This document shows positions 17,263 through 25,570 of a stretch of DNA of 64,000 bases, piece by piece (position 1 is the stretch's first letter; each line of letters starts with the position of its first letter). Source of the stretch: CAZDAM01 sp964503595 (GTDB taxonomy: Bacteria; Muiribacteriota; UBA6191); contig CAZDAM010000002.1 of NCBI GenBank assembly GCA_964503595.1, positions 14,434-78,433 on the forward strand. The letters run 5' to 3'. The notes under the pieces were generated by a model. That model saw nothing but the letters and a program-made list of their open reading frames with translations, ran no database searches and was not told the DNA's origin. The position numbers were made by a program, and so were the translations under genes.

Positions 17263-18564
17263 CTAGCGTTCCTCAACGATTACGGCATCCCCCACCGAAG
17301 TTACCACACCGGAAATGGATGCATGGATCCAGGCACCCAGCCCTTCAGGGCGACCAATCGGATCCCCGGCCTCAACCTTCTGCCCCACCTTGACCAAAGC
17401 CACTGCCGGAGCTCCGACATGCTGGTTCAAAGGAATTGTCACGAGTTCTCCTCCGACAATCCCGGCTTTCAGGGGTGCTTCATTTCTGTACTGATCAATA
17501 TTGAGTTTTTTCATCAGCTTGGGGATCGGAGCCTTTCGAAAAGGTGCCATCGGGTGAGCTTTCACACTGCCTGGCTCAAATTTCATGCGCTCGGCCTTAT
17601 CTTTGACCTGCATCATACGCTTGAAGTTCGTAGAAATATTCTTGGGATCCAGATCTTCCGGACAGGCATAGAAACTGCACAGATTGCACTCGCAGCAGAA
17701 CTCCGCCCCCTTGACCAGATCCAGAGGCGTCGTCCAAAACCCCATGCTGCGCATGTTTTTATGTGGCTCAATCGGATGACCCAGCAGATAACGGGGGCAG
17801 AGCTCAGTGCAGAAATTGCACTGATCGCAACTGGCCTTGGCTATTTTATCGTACTCCTTGCGGGGCCTGACATGCCGGCGAATCAGATCGTGATTGCGGG
17901 GAAAGACCAGAATCCCTCCCATGGTTTTGGTCACCGGGGTCTCGAAATTCTCCGAGACGCTTCCCATCATGACTCCGCCCAGCAACAGAACCGGGTCCTC
18001 ACAGGTAACCCCACCAGCAGCATCGATACACTCCCTCACAGTTGCTCCGACCTTGACTTCCAGAGAACAGGGCTCAACAACAGCTCCACCCACCGACAGC
18101 CAGGACGTGATCACGGGACGGGAACGGGCTACATTCAGAAGAGTTTCCACATTGGTAACTATACAACCAACAGAAAGCGGAATATTCCCGGGAGCTACGG
18201 TCCGGCCCGTGGCTTCCCAAACCAGAACCAGCTCATCCCCTGCCGGATAGTAATTCCCCATTTTCAGAAATTCCATACCCTCCAGAAGATGAGGTTCAAG
18301 GGCTTCAAACACAGATTTGTATTTGGCCTTGATCCCAAAGATTCCCCGCGTGGCCCCACTCAGATCCATGATCTGCCTCAAAGCCTGGATCACCTCTTTG
18401 GGGTAAGCCTTGAGAATTTCCTTGTCCTTATGCAGAAGTGGCTCACACTCGGCGGCATTGACAATTACGGTATCGGCCTTGGCGTTGTATTTGACATGGG
18501 CCGGAAACCCGGCACCGCCGGCACCGACAACACCCCAGTTTTCAATATTTTTCACAAGCGACAT
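17263..18564 (-). CDS. pduS: PduS-like flavin/iron-sulfur cobalamin reductase (RnfC family)
   Basis: 433-residue redox protein. N-terminal GAGGAGFPAHVKY and VNAAECEPLL are the NADH/FMN-binding marks shared with RnfC and Nqo1. Two ferredoxin-type clusters follow: C246, C249, C252, C256 and C290, C293, C296, C301. A C-terminal barrel-sandwich region (VALVKVGQKVEAGDPIG) ends the protein. In Pdu compartments PduS reduces cob(II)alamin for adenosylcobalamin recycling and pairs with PduT, which may pass electrons through the shell. The order rsmG-pduS-pduT suggests co-transcription, with a hairpin between rsmG and pduS. Confidence 0.88.
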   Translation of the reverse strand: MSLVKNIENWGVVGAGGAGFPAHVKYNAKADTVIVNAAECEPLLHKDKEILKAYPKEVIQALRQIMDLSGATRGIFGIKAKYKSVFEALEPHLLEGMEFLKMGNYYPAGDELVLVWEATGRTVAPGNIPLSVGCIVTNVETLLNVARSRPVITSWLSVGGAVVEPCSLEVKVGATVRECIDAAGGVTCEDPVLLLGGVMMGSVSENFETPVTKTMGGILVFPRNHDLIRRHVRPRKEYDKIAKASCDQCNFCTELCPRYLLGHPIEPHKNMRSMGFWTTPLDLVKGAEFCCECNLCSFYACPEDLDPKNISTNFKRMMQVKDKAERMKFEPGSVKAHPMAPFRKAPIPKLMKKLNIDQYRNEAPLKAGIVGGELVTIPLNQHVGAPAVALVKVGQKVEAGDPIGRPEGLGAWIHASISGVVTSVGDAVIVEER

Positions 18565-18595
18565 GCAAGCATTCTGACCCAGAGAGCCGGCAAAA

Positions 18596-19297
18596 TCAAC
18601 GCAGGAAGAAAAGGATCCTGCGTTCGATCGAAGAATCTCCCAGCCTCAAAGTGCTGGTTTCTTCGTAAAATTTCCTCAGACCGGCAATCTGAGCTTTGCG
18701 GGAAGCCTCCAGAAGCTCCTCATCACTCATTCCCGGTCCTTTGGTCAGGACAATACCCTTTGAAACAGTAGGAGCCAGAATTCCCACCAGTTCGCCAGCC
18801 TGGGCTACAGCCCTGGCAACACTGACGTCTACCCTGCCATAGGCACGGGCAAACTTCTGGGCATCCCTGGTTTTCCAGTTGGCATGAAAAGCCCGTCCGC
18901 GAACAGAAAGCTCCTGCATCACCCGATTGACAAAATCAACCTTCTTATTGCGGGCATCCACCCCAAAAAGCTTCAGTTCAGGATATCCAAGAGCAATCGG
19001 AATTCCCGGAAAACCGCCGCCACAGCCAAAATCAAGCATACTGGAAATTTTTCTTGGGCCGAAATACGCACGCATCACCCGAAAAATCAGCCAGGAATCC
19101 ATATAGTGTTTCAGCACCGCATCCTCTAAAGAAATAATCCGAGTCAGGTTGTGGCGGGTGTTCTCATCTACCAGAAGGGCGTGAAATTTCTGCCAGAGGG
19201 GCAGGATCCGAGCCGATGGATCGCCGCCTTCCTCAAGCCATTCTCCTGCCTGGGACCAGATCTTTGTACTCTCGCATGGGTTGCCAGTTTCATTCAT
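18596..19297 (-). CDS. rsmG: 16S rRNA m7G527 methyltransferase RsmG (GidB)
   Basis: 233 residues. The SAM-binding motif LDFGCGGGFPGIPIAL and the conserved block AVLKHYMDSW identify RsmG. Downstream VSVARAVAQAGELVGILAP and VLTKGP are also family-typical. Loss of this enzyme in other bacteria gives low-level streptomycin resistance. It usually sits beside mnmG or parAB near the origin; here it precedes pduS instead. The exact start is uncertain, as the N-terminal 25 residues are poorly conserved. Confidence 0.92.
   Translation of the reverse strand: MNETGNPCESTKIWSQAGEWLEEGGDPSARILPLWQKFHALLVDENTRHNLTRIISLEDAVLKHYMDSWLIFRVMRAYFGPRKISSMLDFGCGGGFPGIPIALGYPELKLFGVDARNKKVDFVNRVMQELSVRGRAFHANWKTRDAQKFARAYGRVDVSVARAVAQAGELVGILAPTVSKGIVLTKGPGMSDEELLEASRKAQIAGLRKFYEETSTLRLGDSSIERRILFFLR
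18598..18624 (-). terminator. Hairpin at the rsmG stop, possible terminator or attenuator before pduS
   Basis: A perfect 9-bp stem (18598-18606 with 18616-18624) with a 9-base loop. On the minus strand it is followed by GATTTT. It covers the rsmG stop codon and lies about 34 bases before the pduS start, so it may limit read-through into the microcompartment pair. Confidence 0.4.
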
Positions 19298-19351
19298 GGA
19301 CTGTCACAATGGTAAGTAGTCGCAATTCCTGCAAGTTTCCCGGAGGTTATC

Positions 19352-19672
19352 ATGGCCTTTTACAATGACGGACAGCTAGGCAACTGGGTTGCATATCTGC
19401 ACGCTGACGGAAGTCTGGCCGTCTGTGTTCAGCTTCACCAGAATGGCCAGGAACATCGCCAGGGACGTGTCTCCACCCGCGGTTTTACCTCTCCTGAAGA
19501 AGCCTACATATACCTGAACCGCGATTTGAACATGAGTGCGGAAAAGATCCGGTTTTATGTTGCCAGTCCCGAGCAGTTCTACCTGACAGCCTGTCTGGCC
19601 GGACCTCATCTTCCTCTGCATCCCCATCAGATCTTGAGAGGACTAAGCCCAATCAGCTTCGTTCCTTTCTGA
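19352..19672 (+). CDS. Hypothetical protein whose 3' end lies in an inverted repeat
   Basis: 106 residues with a clear RBS (GGAGG, 7 bases before ATG). No signal or membrane segment. The N terminus (MAFYNDGQLGNWVAYLHADG, LAVCVQLHQNGQEH) reads as short beta strands; the middle (SPEEAYIYLNRDLNMSAEKI) is helical. No family recognised. The final ten codons (GLSPISFVPF and stop) are encoded by a perfect 17-bp inverted repeat, so the true end may once have been further downstream. Confidence 0.6.
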   Translation: MAFYNDGQLGNWVAYLHADGSLAVCVQLHQNGQEHRQGRVSTRGFTSPEEAYIYLNRDLNMSAEKIRFYVASPEQFYLTACLAGPHLPLHPHQILRGLSPISFVPF

Positions 19673-19685
19673 TTGGGCTTAGTCC
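19640..19685. terminator. Perfect 17-bp inverted repeat over a gene end (terminator-like, no T tract)
   Basis: Arms 19640-19656 and 19669-19685 pair over 17 bases without mismatch; the loop is 12 bases (CTTCGTTCCTTT). Neither strand has a U-run after the stem, so this is not a textbook intrinsic terminator. It separates a plus-strand gene from the minus-strand tRNA pair, where a bidirectional stop would be useful. Confidence 0.55.
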
Positions 19686-19692
19686 AGATGAG

Positions 19693-19763
19693 AGCGGGTG
19701 AACAGAATCGAACTGTCGTAGCCAGCTTGGAAGGCTGGTGCTTTACCACTAAGCTACACCCGC
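19693..19763 (-). tRNA. tRNA-Gly (anticodon TCC)
   Basis: Read on the minus strand, GCGGGTG pairs with CACCCGC as the acceptor stem. The anticodon stem-loop is CCAGC-CTTCCAA-GCTGG (anticodon TCC). The T loop TTCGATT has a 5-bp stem. The discriminator is T, as usual for tRNA-Gly. CCA is not encoded. 71 nt. It lies 15 bases after tRNA-Pro. Confidence 0.95.
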
Positions 19764-19778
19764 AGTCTGCCCTATGAA

Positions 19779-19853
19779 TCGGACATGCAGGATTCGAACC
19801 TGCGACCCCCTGTTCCCAAAACAGGTACGCTAGCCAGGCTGCGCTAATGTCCG
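19779..19853 (-). tRNA. tRNA-Pro (anticodon TGG)
   Basis: On the minus strand, CGGACAT pairs with ATGTCCG. The anticodon arm is CCTGT-TTTGGGA-ACAGG (anticodon TGG). The T arm contains GGTTCGAATCC. The discriminator is A. 75 nt, no encoded CCA. It is probably co-transcribed with the tRNA-Gly that follows. Confidence 0.95.
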
Positions 19854-19909
19854 ATGTCTTAGGACAGCCGCAGTTATATCATGAGCAGGATCAACGGTCA
19901 AGAAAGTTT

Positions 19910-20662
19910 TTACATCCCATAGGTCAGTCTCTGAATCAGAAACGACGGAACACCACGGGAACGGAAAAGGTTCTGAGTCGCTGCGATATCGTAAGCCACC
20001 CTTAGAAACATAAGTTCTCCGCTTCTGGTATCAAACAGAATGCAGGCAGCCCTGGGGTCTCCATCTCTTGGCTGGCCACAGGAACCTGCATTGGCAATCC
20101 AGGTTTCCTTTGTGTGAGACTTGAGAGTCACGGACTGGGGCTGCTGCATATGTTCACGCTCGCCACCTGCAGAAGCGTGCTGAAGCATGGGCCGGTGAGT
20201 ATGCCCGTAAAGACAGAGGACGGTCTGACCCTCATGAGAAGCTGGGTGAGAAAAGTGCAGATCCTGAGAATAATAGCACCATCCATGCGGATCACTTGGA
20301 TGGGCATGGGTCAGGGCGATCAGAAAACCATCCCGGGACAGGTTCATTTCCATGGGGAGAGAATGAAGCCAGTCAAGAGCTTCAGGAGACATTTCCTGAC
20401 GGGCCTTCTGAAGTGTGCCGGCCACTTCCGGATGATAGCCCACCGGGCTCATCCGCCCGGCAACGACAGCATCATGATTCCCCAGAAGGGTGCCGTCACA
20501 ATACTCCCGCACCAGTTCAAGACAGCCCTGAGCTTCACTGCCATAGCCGACAATATCCCCCAGACACCAGATGGATTCTGCGCTCAGGCTTTTCAGGGTC
20601 CTGATACACTCGGTCAATCCTGCCGGATTCCCGTGGCTGTCACTAACAAAACCAATACGCAT
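19910..20662 (-). CDS. Calcineurin-like metallophosphoesterase
   Basis: 250 residues with the metal-binding motifs of the MPE fold in order: SDSHGN (about 7-12), GDIVGYG, GNHD, THAHPSD and GHTHRPML. This matches the small cytosolic family that includes YfcE and archaeal phosphodiesterases; the true substrate is not clear. The enzyme is complete. It is transcribed toward the tRNA pair and diverges from the propeller lipoprotein gene. Confidence 0.85.
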   Translation of the reverse strand: MRIGFVSDSHGNPAGLTECIRTLKSLSAESIWCLGDIVGYGSEAQGCLELVREYCDGTLLGNHDAVVAGRMSPVGYHPEVAGTLQKARQEMSPEALDWLHSLPMEMNLSRDGFLIALTHAHPSDPHGWCYYSQDLHFSHPASHEGQTVLCLYGHTHRPMLQHASAGGEREHMQQPQSVTLKSHTKETWIANAGSCGQPRDGDPRAACILFDTRSGELMFLRVAYDIAATQNLFRSRGVPSFLIQRLTYGM

Positions 20663-20754
20663 AAAACGAATGATTCTAGCATGAGGAAATCAAGTTGGCC
20701 TTGTATCCAAGTAAAAATAAGCCTAAAATGAGCCCTTCGGGAGGGGAAACTGTC

Positions 20755-21894
20755 ATGAAAAGCTTCACAGGAATGTGGAAAATACTAGTCATCGGGCTGG
20801 GCCTTTCTGTTCTTTCCGGCTGCCTTTCCAAAAACCCCGGGACTCCGTATTCCCAGAAGCCTCAGGCATCCATTGAGGACCGCATCCTGACCAAGGAACT
20901 TTTCGACGGTGGTTTTGCCCGCAATGGCCTTCAGGCTGTTTTCCCGGTCCAGGACGAGCTCTGGGTCGCCACCAGCCACGGGCTTTACGTCTTCGGGCGC
21001 AAGGATCTGGAAGAAAGACGCAGCTACCTCAAGGATCAGAAAATCCTCGACATCGCCCGCAGTTCCAACGGAACCATCTTTGTCGCTCTGGAAGGTCAGA
21101 GTATGATGGTCCTCCCTCCGGGTGAAACAATGTTCTATGCCGGTGGAACTCCCCCTGTCCGTCGTCTGGCAATCCAGGAAGGCTCCGATCAGATCTGGGG
21201 AGCCACCGCAAGCGGCCTGATCAGCTGGGAAAACGGCTCCACTTTCCGTACCCGCATTGACAGCCCTTCAGAATTTGCCTCCCAGGCCAATGATGTGACT
21301 TCACTTGCTTTTGACAGGTCAGGCAACCTCTGGATAGGAACCCAGTTCGGCATCTACCGCAAAAATGGCTCCAGCTTTTCCTTTTTCTACGGAAACTATC
21401 AGATCGTTCAGGGACTTTCCGTAGTCAACAAACGAGGAAATTCTCCGCTTGGCGGCAACTATATTTACGATGTCGCCCTGAATCCAGCCGACAACGCCAT
21501 GCTTTTTGCAACCAATGGAGGCTTAAGCGTACTCCGCGATCCCCAAAAGCCTGAGCAAGACTCAATGTGGCAGGTCTACACCGGAGATCACACCACAACC
21601 ATCATGAATATGGGTAAACTCTCTGAGATGCCTGTCAAGGGAAACTCCGGTCTTCCCAGCAATTTTATTCGCTCTGTCACCGCTTTTCAGGATTTTGTTT
21701 TTGCCGGTACTGACTCCGGCCTTGCCATTCTGAATCAGGGAAAATTCACGACCCTGACTCTGGACAATGGCCTGGCTGGTGATACCATCATGAAACTGTT
21801 TCACGAATCCAGTATTGAAGAGGATCGAATTCTGGTGGCTACCAATGGTGGCCTGAGTATTCTGAACTATCCCCGTAAGGCCCTGTCCCGGTAG
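20755..21894 (+). CDS. Lipoprotein with beta-propeller repeats
   Basis: 379 residues. The lipobox LSGC ends a signal peptide starting MKSFTGMWKILVIGLG. ATG 20755 is preferred because GGGAGGGG lies before it. The rest contains propeller-like blades of the two-component-regulator propeller type: DELWVATSHGLYVFGR, DQIWGATASGLISWE, GNLWIGTQFGIYRKNG, MLFATNGGLSVLRD, ILVATNGGLSILNY. Probably a membrane-anchored periplasmic sensor or scaffold. It ends 15 bases before fliW. A weak sigma-70-like TTGTAT-N17-TAAAAT lies at 20701-20729. Confidence 0.78.
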   Translation: MKSFTGMWKILVIGLGLSVLSGCLSKNPGTPYSQKPQASIEDRILTKELFDGGFARNGLQAVFPVQDELWVATSHGLYVFGRKDLEERRSYLKDQKILDIARSSNGTIFVALEGQSMMVLPPGETMFYAGGTPPVRRLAIQEGSDQIWGATASGLISWENGSTFRTRIDSPSEFASQANDVTSLAFDRSGNLWIGTQFGIYRKNGSSFSFFYGNYQIVQGLSVVNKRGNSPLGGNYIYDVALNPADNAMLFATNGGLSVLRDPQKPEQDSMWQVYTGDHTTTIMNMGKLSEMPVKGNSGLPSNFIRSVTAFQDFVFAGTDSGLAILNQGKFTTLTLDNGLAGDTIMKLFHESSIEEDRILVATNGGLSILNYPRKALSR

Positions 21895-21909
21895 AGGAGA
21901 ATCGCCCCA

Positions 21910-22434
21910 ATGAAAATCAACACCTCCCGCTTTGGCGAGATTGATGTGCCTGATGAGGACATCATTACCTTTCCCTATGGAATTCTGGGATTTGACAAGT
22001 CATCCCAGTATGTCATCCTCAATGATCCTGCCACTGAACCTCTCCGATGGCTTCAGAGCATTCAGGAAGACGATCTGGCCTTCGTGATCATCGACCCCTT
22101 GCGCTTCAGGGTCGAATACGAACTCGATCTTTCCGATGAAGATGTCGAAAGTCTGGAACTGACATCCCCGGAGGAAGCCATCACCTATGCCATTGTGGTT
22201 ATTCCCAAGAATGAACCCCAACGTATGACGGCCAATCTTCAGGGCCCCATCGTCATCAACGCTGCCAAAATGGTGGCCAAGCAGGTCATCTCCACAAACC
22301 CCCAGCACAGGCTCAAGCATTTCGTCCTCGAAGAAATGCGATCCATGATGCTTGCCCGCAAGAAATCCGAGCGCCCTGATCTGAAGCTGAACCGCAAACA
22401 GCATCCATCGAAAACGGGTCAGGGAGGCGTATAA
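21910..22434 (+). CDS. fliW: Flagellar assembly factor FliW
   Basis: 174 residues. FliW binds flagellin and CsrA in turn: free FliW sequesters CsrA, flagellin releases it. Family marks: TSRFGEIDVPDEDIITFPYG, ILGFDKSSQYVIL, LRWLQSIQEDDLAFVIIDP and LQGPIVINAAKMVAKQVI. The stop shares one base with the csrA start (TAATG), so the two regulators are made together. FliW is usually about 150 residues; the basic C-terminal tail (SERPDLKLNRKQHPSK) is slightly long. Confidence 0.95.
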   Translation: MKINTSRFGEIDVPDEDIITFPYGILGFDKSSQYVILNDPATEPLRWLQSIQEDDLAFVIIDPLRFRVEYELDLSDEDVESLELTSPEEAITYAIVVIPKNEPQRMTANLQGPIVINAAKMVAKQVISTNPQHRLKHFVLEEMRSMMLARKKSERPDLKLNRKQHPSKTGQGGV

Positions 22435-22667
22435 TGCTTGTACTGACTCGTAAAAAGAACCAGAAAATCATGATCGGAGACACCATAGAGCTCACGATCG
22501 TGGACATTAAGAATGAACAGATCAAAATCGGGGTCAACGCTCCCTCTCACGTCAAGGTCTTCCGCAAGGAAGTCTATGATGCGATTCAGGAAGAAAACCG
22601 CGCCGCTTCACAGGAAGGCATCACTGTAGAAAGCCTGAGAAGCCTCTCGGATCTTTTCAAGGGCTGA
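22434..22667 (+). CDS. csrA: Carbon storage regulator CsrA
   Basis: 77-residue dimeric RNA-binding protein that represses translation, classically of flagellin mRNA. The sequence starts MLVLTRKKNQKIMIGDTIEL, with VKVFRKEVYDAI and the usual beta-strand core. Overlaps fliW by one base. The C-terminal tail extends about 15 residues beyond E. coli CsrA. Followed by an intrinsic terminator. Confidence 0.95.
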   Translation: MLVLTRKKNQKIMIGDTIELTIVDIKNEQIKIGVNAPSHVKVFRKEVYDAIQEENRAASQEGITVESLRSLSDLFKG

Positions 22668-22687
22668 ACCAAATCCCCATCAGCAGA

Positions 22688-22722
22688 AAAGCTGCGCTGC
22701 ATATGGCAGGGCGGCTTTTTTA
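22688..22722 (+). terminator. Intrinsic terminator after csrA
   Basis: A stem of 12 positions with one mismatch and one G-T pair: AAGCTGCGCTGC against GGCAGGGCGGCTT, followed by six T. It ends the lipoprotein-fliW-csrA unit. Confidence 0.8.
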
Positions 22723-22744
22723 TCTCCTCCTGCTTTGAAACATC

Positions 22745-23010
22745 AGGCATCCCGCAGATGATTGAAGAACAGGTGAGTATGGCGGAAGGAATCTGACTTC
22801 GGCTCCTCGAGCCTTGATGAACTTTATGGATTCGCGATCTTTATGAACAGCGAGATTATCCATAATCACGCTGTCTCCCTGCTTGAGAGAAGGGGCGAGA
22901 AAATGACGGACATATTGCCGAAATGAAATCGAACCGGCTGCCCCGGCATGAACTCAATCAGTCTCATGGCGGATGTCATTGCAAGCGCAATCCAGTTTCC
23001 TCCTGAGCTG
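22745..23010 (-). pseudogene. IS630-family transposase remnant
   Basis: No open frame is kept, but minus-strand reading gives FRQYVRHFLAPSLKQGDSVI followed by MDNLAVHKDRESIKFIKARG and FLPPYSPV. This is the DDE core of IS630/Tc1-like transposases (MDN..VHK and the PYSPxLNPIE region). The text after PYSP has lost its frame. Upstream, WIALAMTSAMRLIEFM continues in another frame, with a frameshift near the GGCTGCCCCGGC at about 22940. The N-terminal part and inverted-repeat ends are missing. It is an inert relic between two terminators. Confidence 0.75.
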
Positions 23011-23062
23011 AGCCCTGTTTTGTAAAGTGCTCCAGATGCTTCAAATGGAAGGAACTTTCAAT

Positions 23063-23102
23063 AAAAAAAAGGCCAGCCGGCATCCTCATGCTGGCTGGCC
23101 TT
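23063..23102 (-). terminator. Intrinsic terminator for the downstream minus-strand gene
   Basis: The stem runs from 23069 to 23102: AAGGCCAGCCGGCAT and ATGCTGGCTGGCCTT pair with one wobble around the loop CCTC. On the minus strand it is followed by eight T. It ends transcription of the gene at 23118-23897. Confidence 0.88.
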
Positions 23103-23117
23103 GTCCAATAAAATTTT

Positions 23118-23897
23118 TCAGGACAGATCGGCATCCTTCACTCCGATAGCCCGGCGCTCCTGGCGCCACTGAACAAGATTCCAAAGTGAGTATTTGCGAT
23201 TGAGTCTTTCAATCAGATATTTCTTATCTTCATTCTGGTTCTTGATGATATGAGTCAGAGTCTCAATCTTGCGACGAAGCTCCATATTTTCTTTTTTCAG
23301 GATTTCCAGTTCACGAAGGCCCCTCAGCCTTTCAGTTTCCTCACGGGCATTCAGACGTGTTTCAATGAACTCACGCTGCTCCCTGAGAATTTCCAGAACC
23401 TGATTCAAGCTCTCTTCGGAATTCTGGGATGAAACCTTTTTATGCTTCAGAGCGCTCAGATCCTGATCTTTCTGAATGCGACCCAGGACATCGGCTGCTG
23501 AAAGGATTTTGCGACCATCAGGAAGAATCTCTTCTTTTTCTTCCTTAAGGGTTCCTTTGTGAACGGCCCACTTCAGACCGCGAGGAGCTGATTTCAGGGG
23601 AATTGCACGAGGCGGCTCCCCGATTTCTTCTGACTGCTTTACAAAAGCGTCCGAATTCAGAAGCTCCTGGGCTCCGGCCTCACGGGCAGCCATCTGTGGG
23701 TCCAGTTCAGGCAGCTCCGGGGCTCCCCCAAGGGCTTCTTCGAAAAGCTGGCGCAGGGCCTCAAGGTGTTCGCTGGAATATTGGAAATGGCCCTCTTTGT
23801 CCTTATCCAGATGGAAAACCGTCGCAACGGAGGGTTCGATACGGAGAAATTCTTCTTCATCAATATGCAGAATGCGAGCGACTTCAGATGCGTTCAT
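23118..23897 (-). CDS. Hypothetical coiled-coil protein with MerR-like N terminus
   Basis: 259 residues, soluble. The first 20 residues (MNASEVARILHIDEEEFLRI) look like a MerR-type winged helix start, and SSEHLEALRQLFEE could be the second half. Residues about 160-240 are a long charged coiled coil (EREFIE type heptads, LRELEILKKENMELRRKIET). No enzyme motif. The RBS GGGAG is five bases from the ATG. The architecture is reminiscent of scaffold or nucleoid-type adaptor proteins, but function cannot be assigned. Confidence 0.7.
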   Translation of the reverse strand: MNASEVARILHIDEEEFLRIEPSVATVFHLDKDKEGHFQYSSEHLEALRQLFEEALGGAPELPELDPQMAAREAGAQELLNSDAFVKQSEEIGEPPRAIPLKSAPRGLKWAVHKGTLKEEKEEILPDGRKILSAADVLGRIQKDQDLSALKHKKVSSQNSEESLNQVLEILREQREFIETRLNAREETERLRGLRELEILKKENMELRRKIETLTHIIKNQNEDKKYLIERLNRKYSLWNLVQWRQERRAIGVKDADLS

Positions 23898-23971
23898 AGG
23901 TACTCCCGGTCAACTTCTCTGGACCCATCGGAACAAAAGGTGGGATATTTGACACTTTTTGTATGAATTCG

Positions 23972-25570
23972 TCAGCGCAGGCGCTCTGCGGAATCCTGGA
24001 GAAATCTGGAATCCTGATTCAAACGGAGATCGAGCTGGCGACGGAGCTGAATCAAGCTGGCTCTTCCTTCCTGAATAAGAGCCAAAACCCGGCTCTGGGC
24101 TTCAATCAGGGCCTGCTCCTGCTGCTGAAGATTGCGTTTGTCTTCCATCAGAAAAGCCACATTCTCCGCAGAAATGCTTCCTGACTGCTCCAATAATCGA
24201 AGCTTGCGATCCAGATTGTCCTTGTCCCTCTGAATTTTTTCCCGTTCCCGTTCGATTCTTAGAAGATCCGACTCCCGCTGGGCAATGAAACGCCGGGTCT
24301 GATCCAGCTGACCGCCTTTTGCCAGAAGATTGGTCCGGATATCCTCAGGACTCACTCCCCGACGGGCGACTTCTTCCCGCAAACGGGCCCGTTCATCCAT
24401 TACGCGACGGGAATCCGCTTCCAGAAGGTTCTGCCGCCCCTCAATCTTGTCCCCGGAAATTCCCGGAGGCAGATTCATGGCTCCCCCCATACCGGGAAAC
24501 AGAGTTGCCGCCTGGCGATCCATTCCCATTGGCAGGACATCCGTCTGGGCAAGAGGAATATCAAGCCAGTGAGCATAAGTTGTGGTTCTGGGGGTATTTT
24601 CTTTGGATGGATCCTTCAAACCCTTCTCTTCCCTCTCTCTCCACTCTTCAGCCCTCGTCTGAATTTCCATCATGCGGCTCTGTTCCGGATCTACATTCAC
24701 ACTCGTTGAGGGGGGCAGCTGACTCAAAGGCCCCAGAAGAGCCTGCTCCCAGGCATGAATCCTGTTTTCCAGAGCAAAGCGGGCGGGCTCTTCCGGGTTA
24801 CCCCGCACAAGCCGTGAAAGTTCTCCCGGTTTCAACAGGTACTGAATGTCTCTTGAGCCATTCAAAACTGCCAGAATCCCTTCCAGAGAATAGACCTGCA
24901 CCACATCCTCCCTCAAAAGCTCTGCATAGGCTCTTTGACCAAGCATCCGGACTCCGGCTCCGGCAATATGAAGCTCTCGACGTGAGGCTGACTCACCGAT
25001 ACTGATATGCATACCTCCGGCAATCAGCTGGGGAATTCGACCCGCAATCAGAACGGAGCGTGGTAGAAGAAGAAGTTCCAGACCCTCAAGAAACACCTTG
25101 GTCAGACCCCTGGGGCCTGTTTCCAGCCGATCTCCCTGAGTCAGAAGAATACTTCCCTGGACAACCCGGAAATCAAAGACCCCGGGACGGGAGAGACGCA
25201 CCGGCCAGGCAGCTTCAGCTTTCATCGTCGTATCCGGAACCGGTCCGTTCTGTTGAGAAGTTTCCCCTCCTGTATCCAGAACCCATTGCCACTGATTCTG
25301 CCACCGACTCAGGAGCTGACCATTTCTCAAGGTATAGGTGCGTCCTGGAGCCAGAGTGAAACTCCCCTGTCCTCCGGCAATGATCCCACCCCGGAAATCA
25401 TCCGAGGTCTGCCATTCACTTCCATTTTTCAGCCATTCCCTGCTCAGGATTCGACGGGGAGCCTCTCCGGAAAATATCCAGGCACTTCCTTCCGCCACAA
25501 TCAGTTCCACAGCAAGGCTGAATCCCGACAGAAACAGAAAGAGACTACAGGCGCAGACGCGTACCCACAT
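23972..25570 (-). CDS. Exported FecR-like protein with C-terminal coiled coil
   Basis: 532 residues with a signal peptide (to about residue 20). Two FecR-like segments are visible: VAEGSAWIF near the N terminus, and FRVVQGSILLTQGDRLETGP followed by LLLLPRSVLIAG. Residues about 400-525 are a strong coiled coil (RFIAQRESDLLRIEREREKI). It overlaps the upstream beta-barrel gene by 26 bases, so the two are expressed together. FecR domains sense or bind in the periplasm; here no FecI sigma factor is present. Possible role: periplasmic scaffold for the barrel. Confidence 0.72.
   Translation of the reverse strand: MWVRVCACSLFLFLSGFSLAVELIVAEGSAWIFSGEAPRRILSREWLKNGSEWQTSDDFRGGIIAGGQGSFTLAPGRTYTLRNGQLLSRWQNQWQWVLDTGGETSQQNGPVPDTTMKAEAAWPVRLSRPGVFDFRVVQGSILLTQGDRLETGPRGLTKVFLEGLELLLLPRSVLIAGRIPQLIAGGMHISIGESASRRELHIAGAGVRMLGQRAYAELLREDVVQVYSLEGILAVLNGSRDIQYLLKPGELSRLVRGNPEEPARFALENRIHAWEQALLGPLSQLPPSTSVNVDPEQSRMMEIQTRAEEWREREEKGLKDPSKENTPRTTTYAHWLDIPLAQTDVLPMGMDRQAATLFPGMGGAMNLPPGISGDKIEGRQNLLEADSRRVMDERARLREEVARRGVSPEDIRTNLLAKGGQLDQTRRFIAQRESDLLRIEREREKIQRDKDNLDRKLRLLEQSGSISAENVAFLMEDKRNLQQQEQALIEAQSRVLALIQEGRASLIQLRRQLDLRLNQDSRFLQDSAERLR

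Noticed and set aside
17251..18771. 506-codon open frame on the plus strand
   Set aside because: It is exactly antisense to the pduS-like gene, whose cysteine motifs and family match are clear; the plus-strand text has no domain and is low in typical protein patterns.
20701..20729. Promoter TTGTAT-N17-TAAAAT before the propeller lipoprotein
   Set aside because: The -10 is good but the -35 matches only three of six bases, so it is mentioned with the gene and not listed as a feature.
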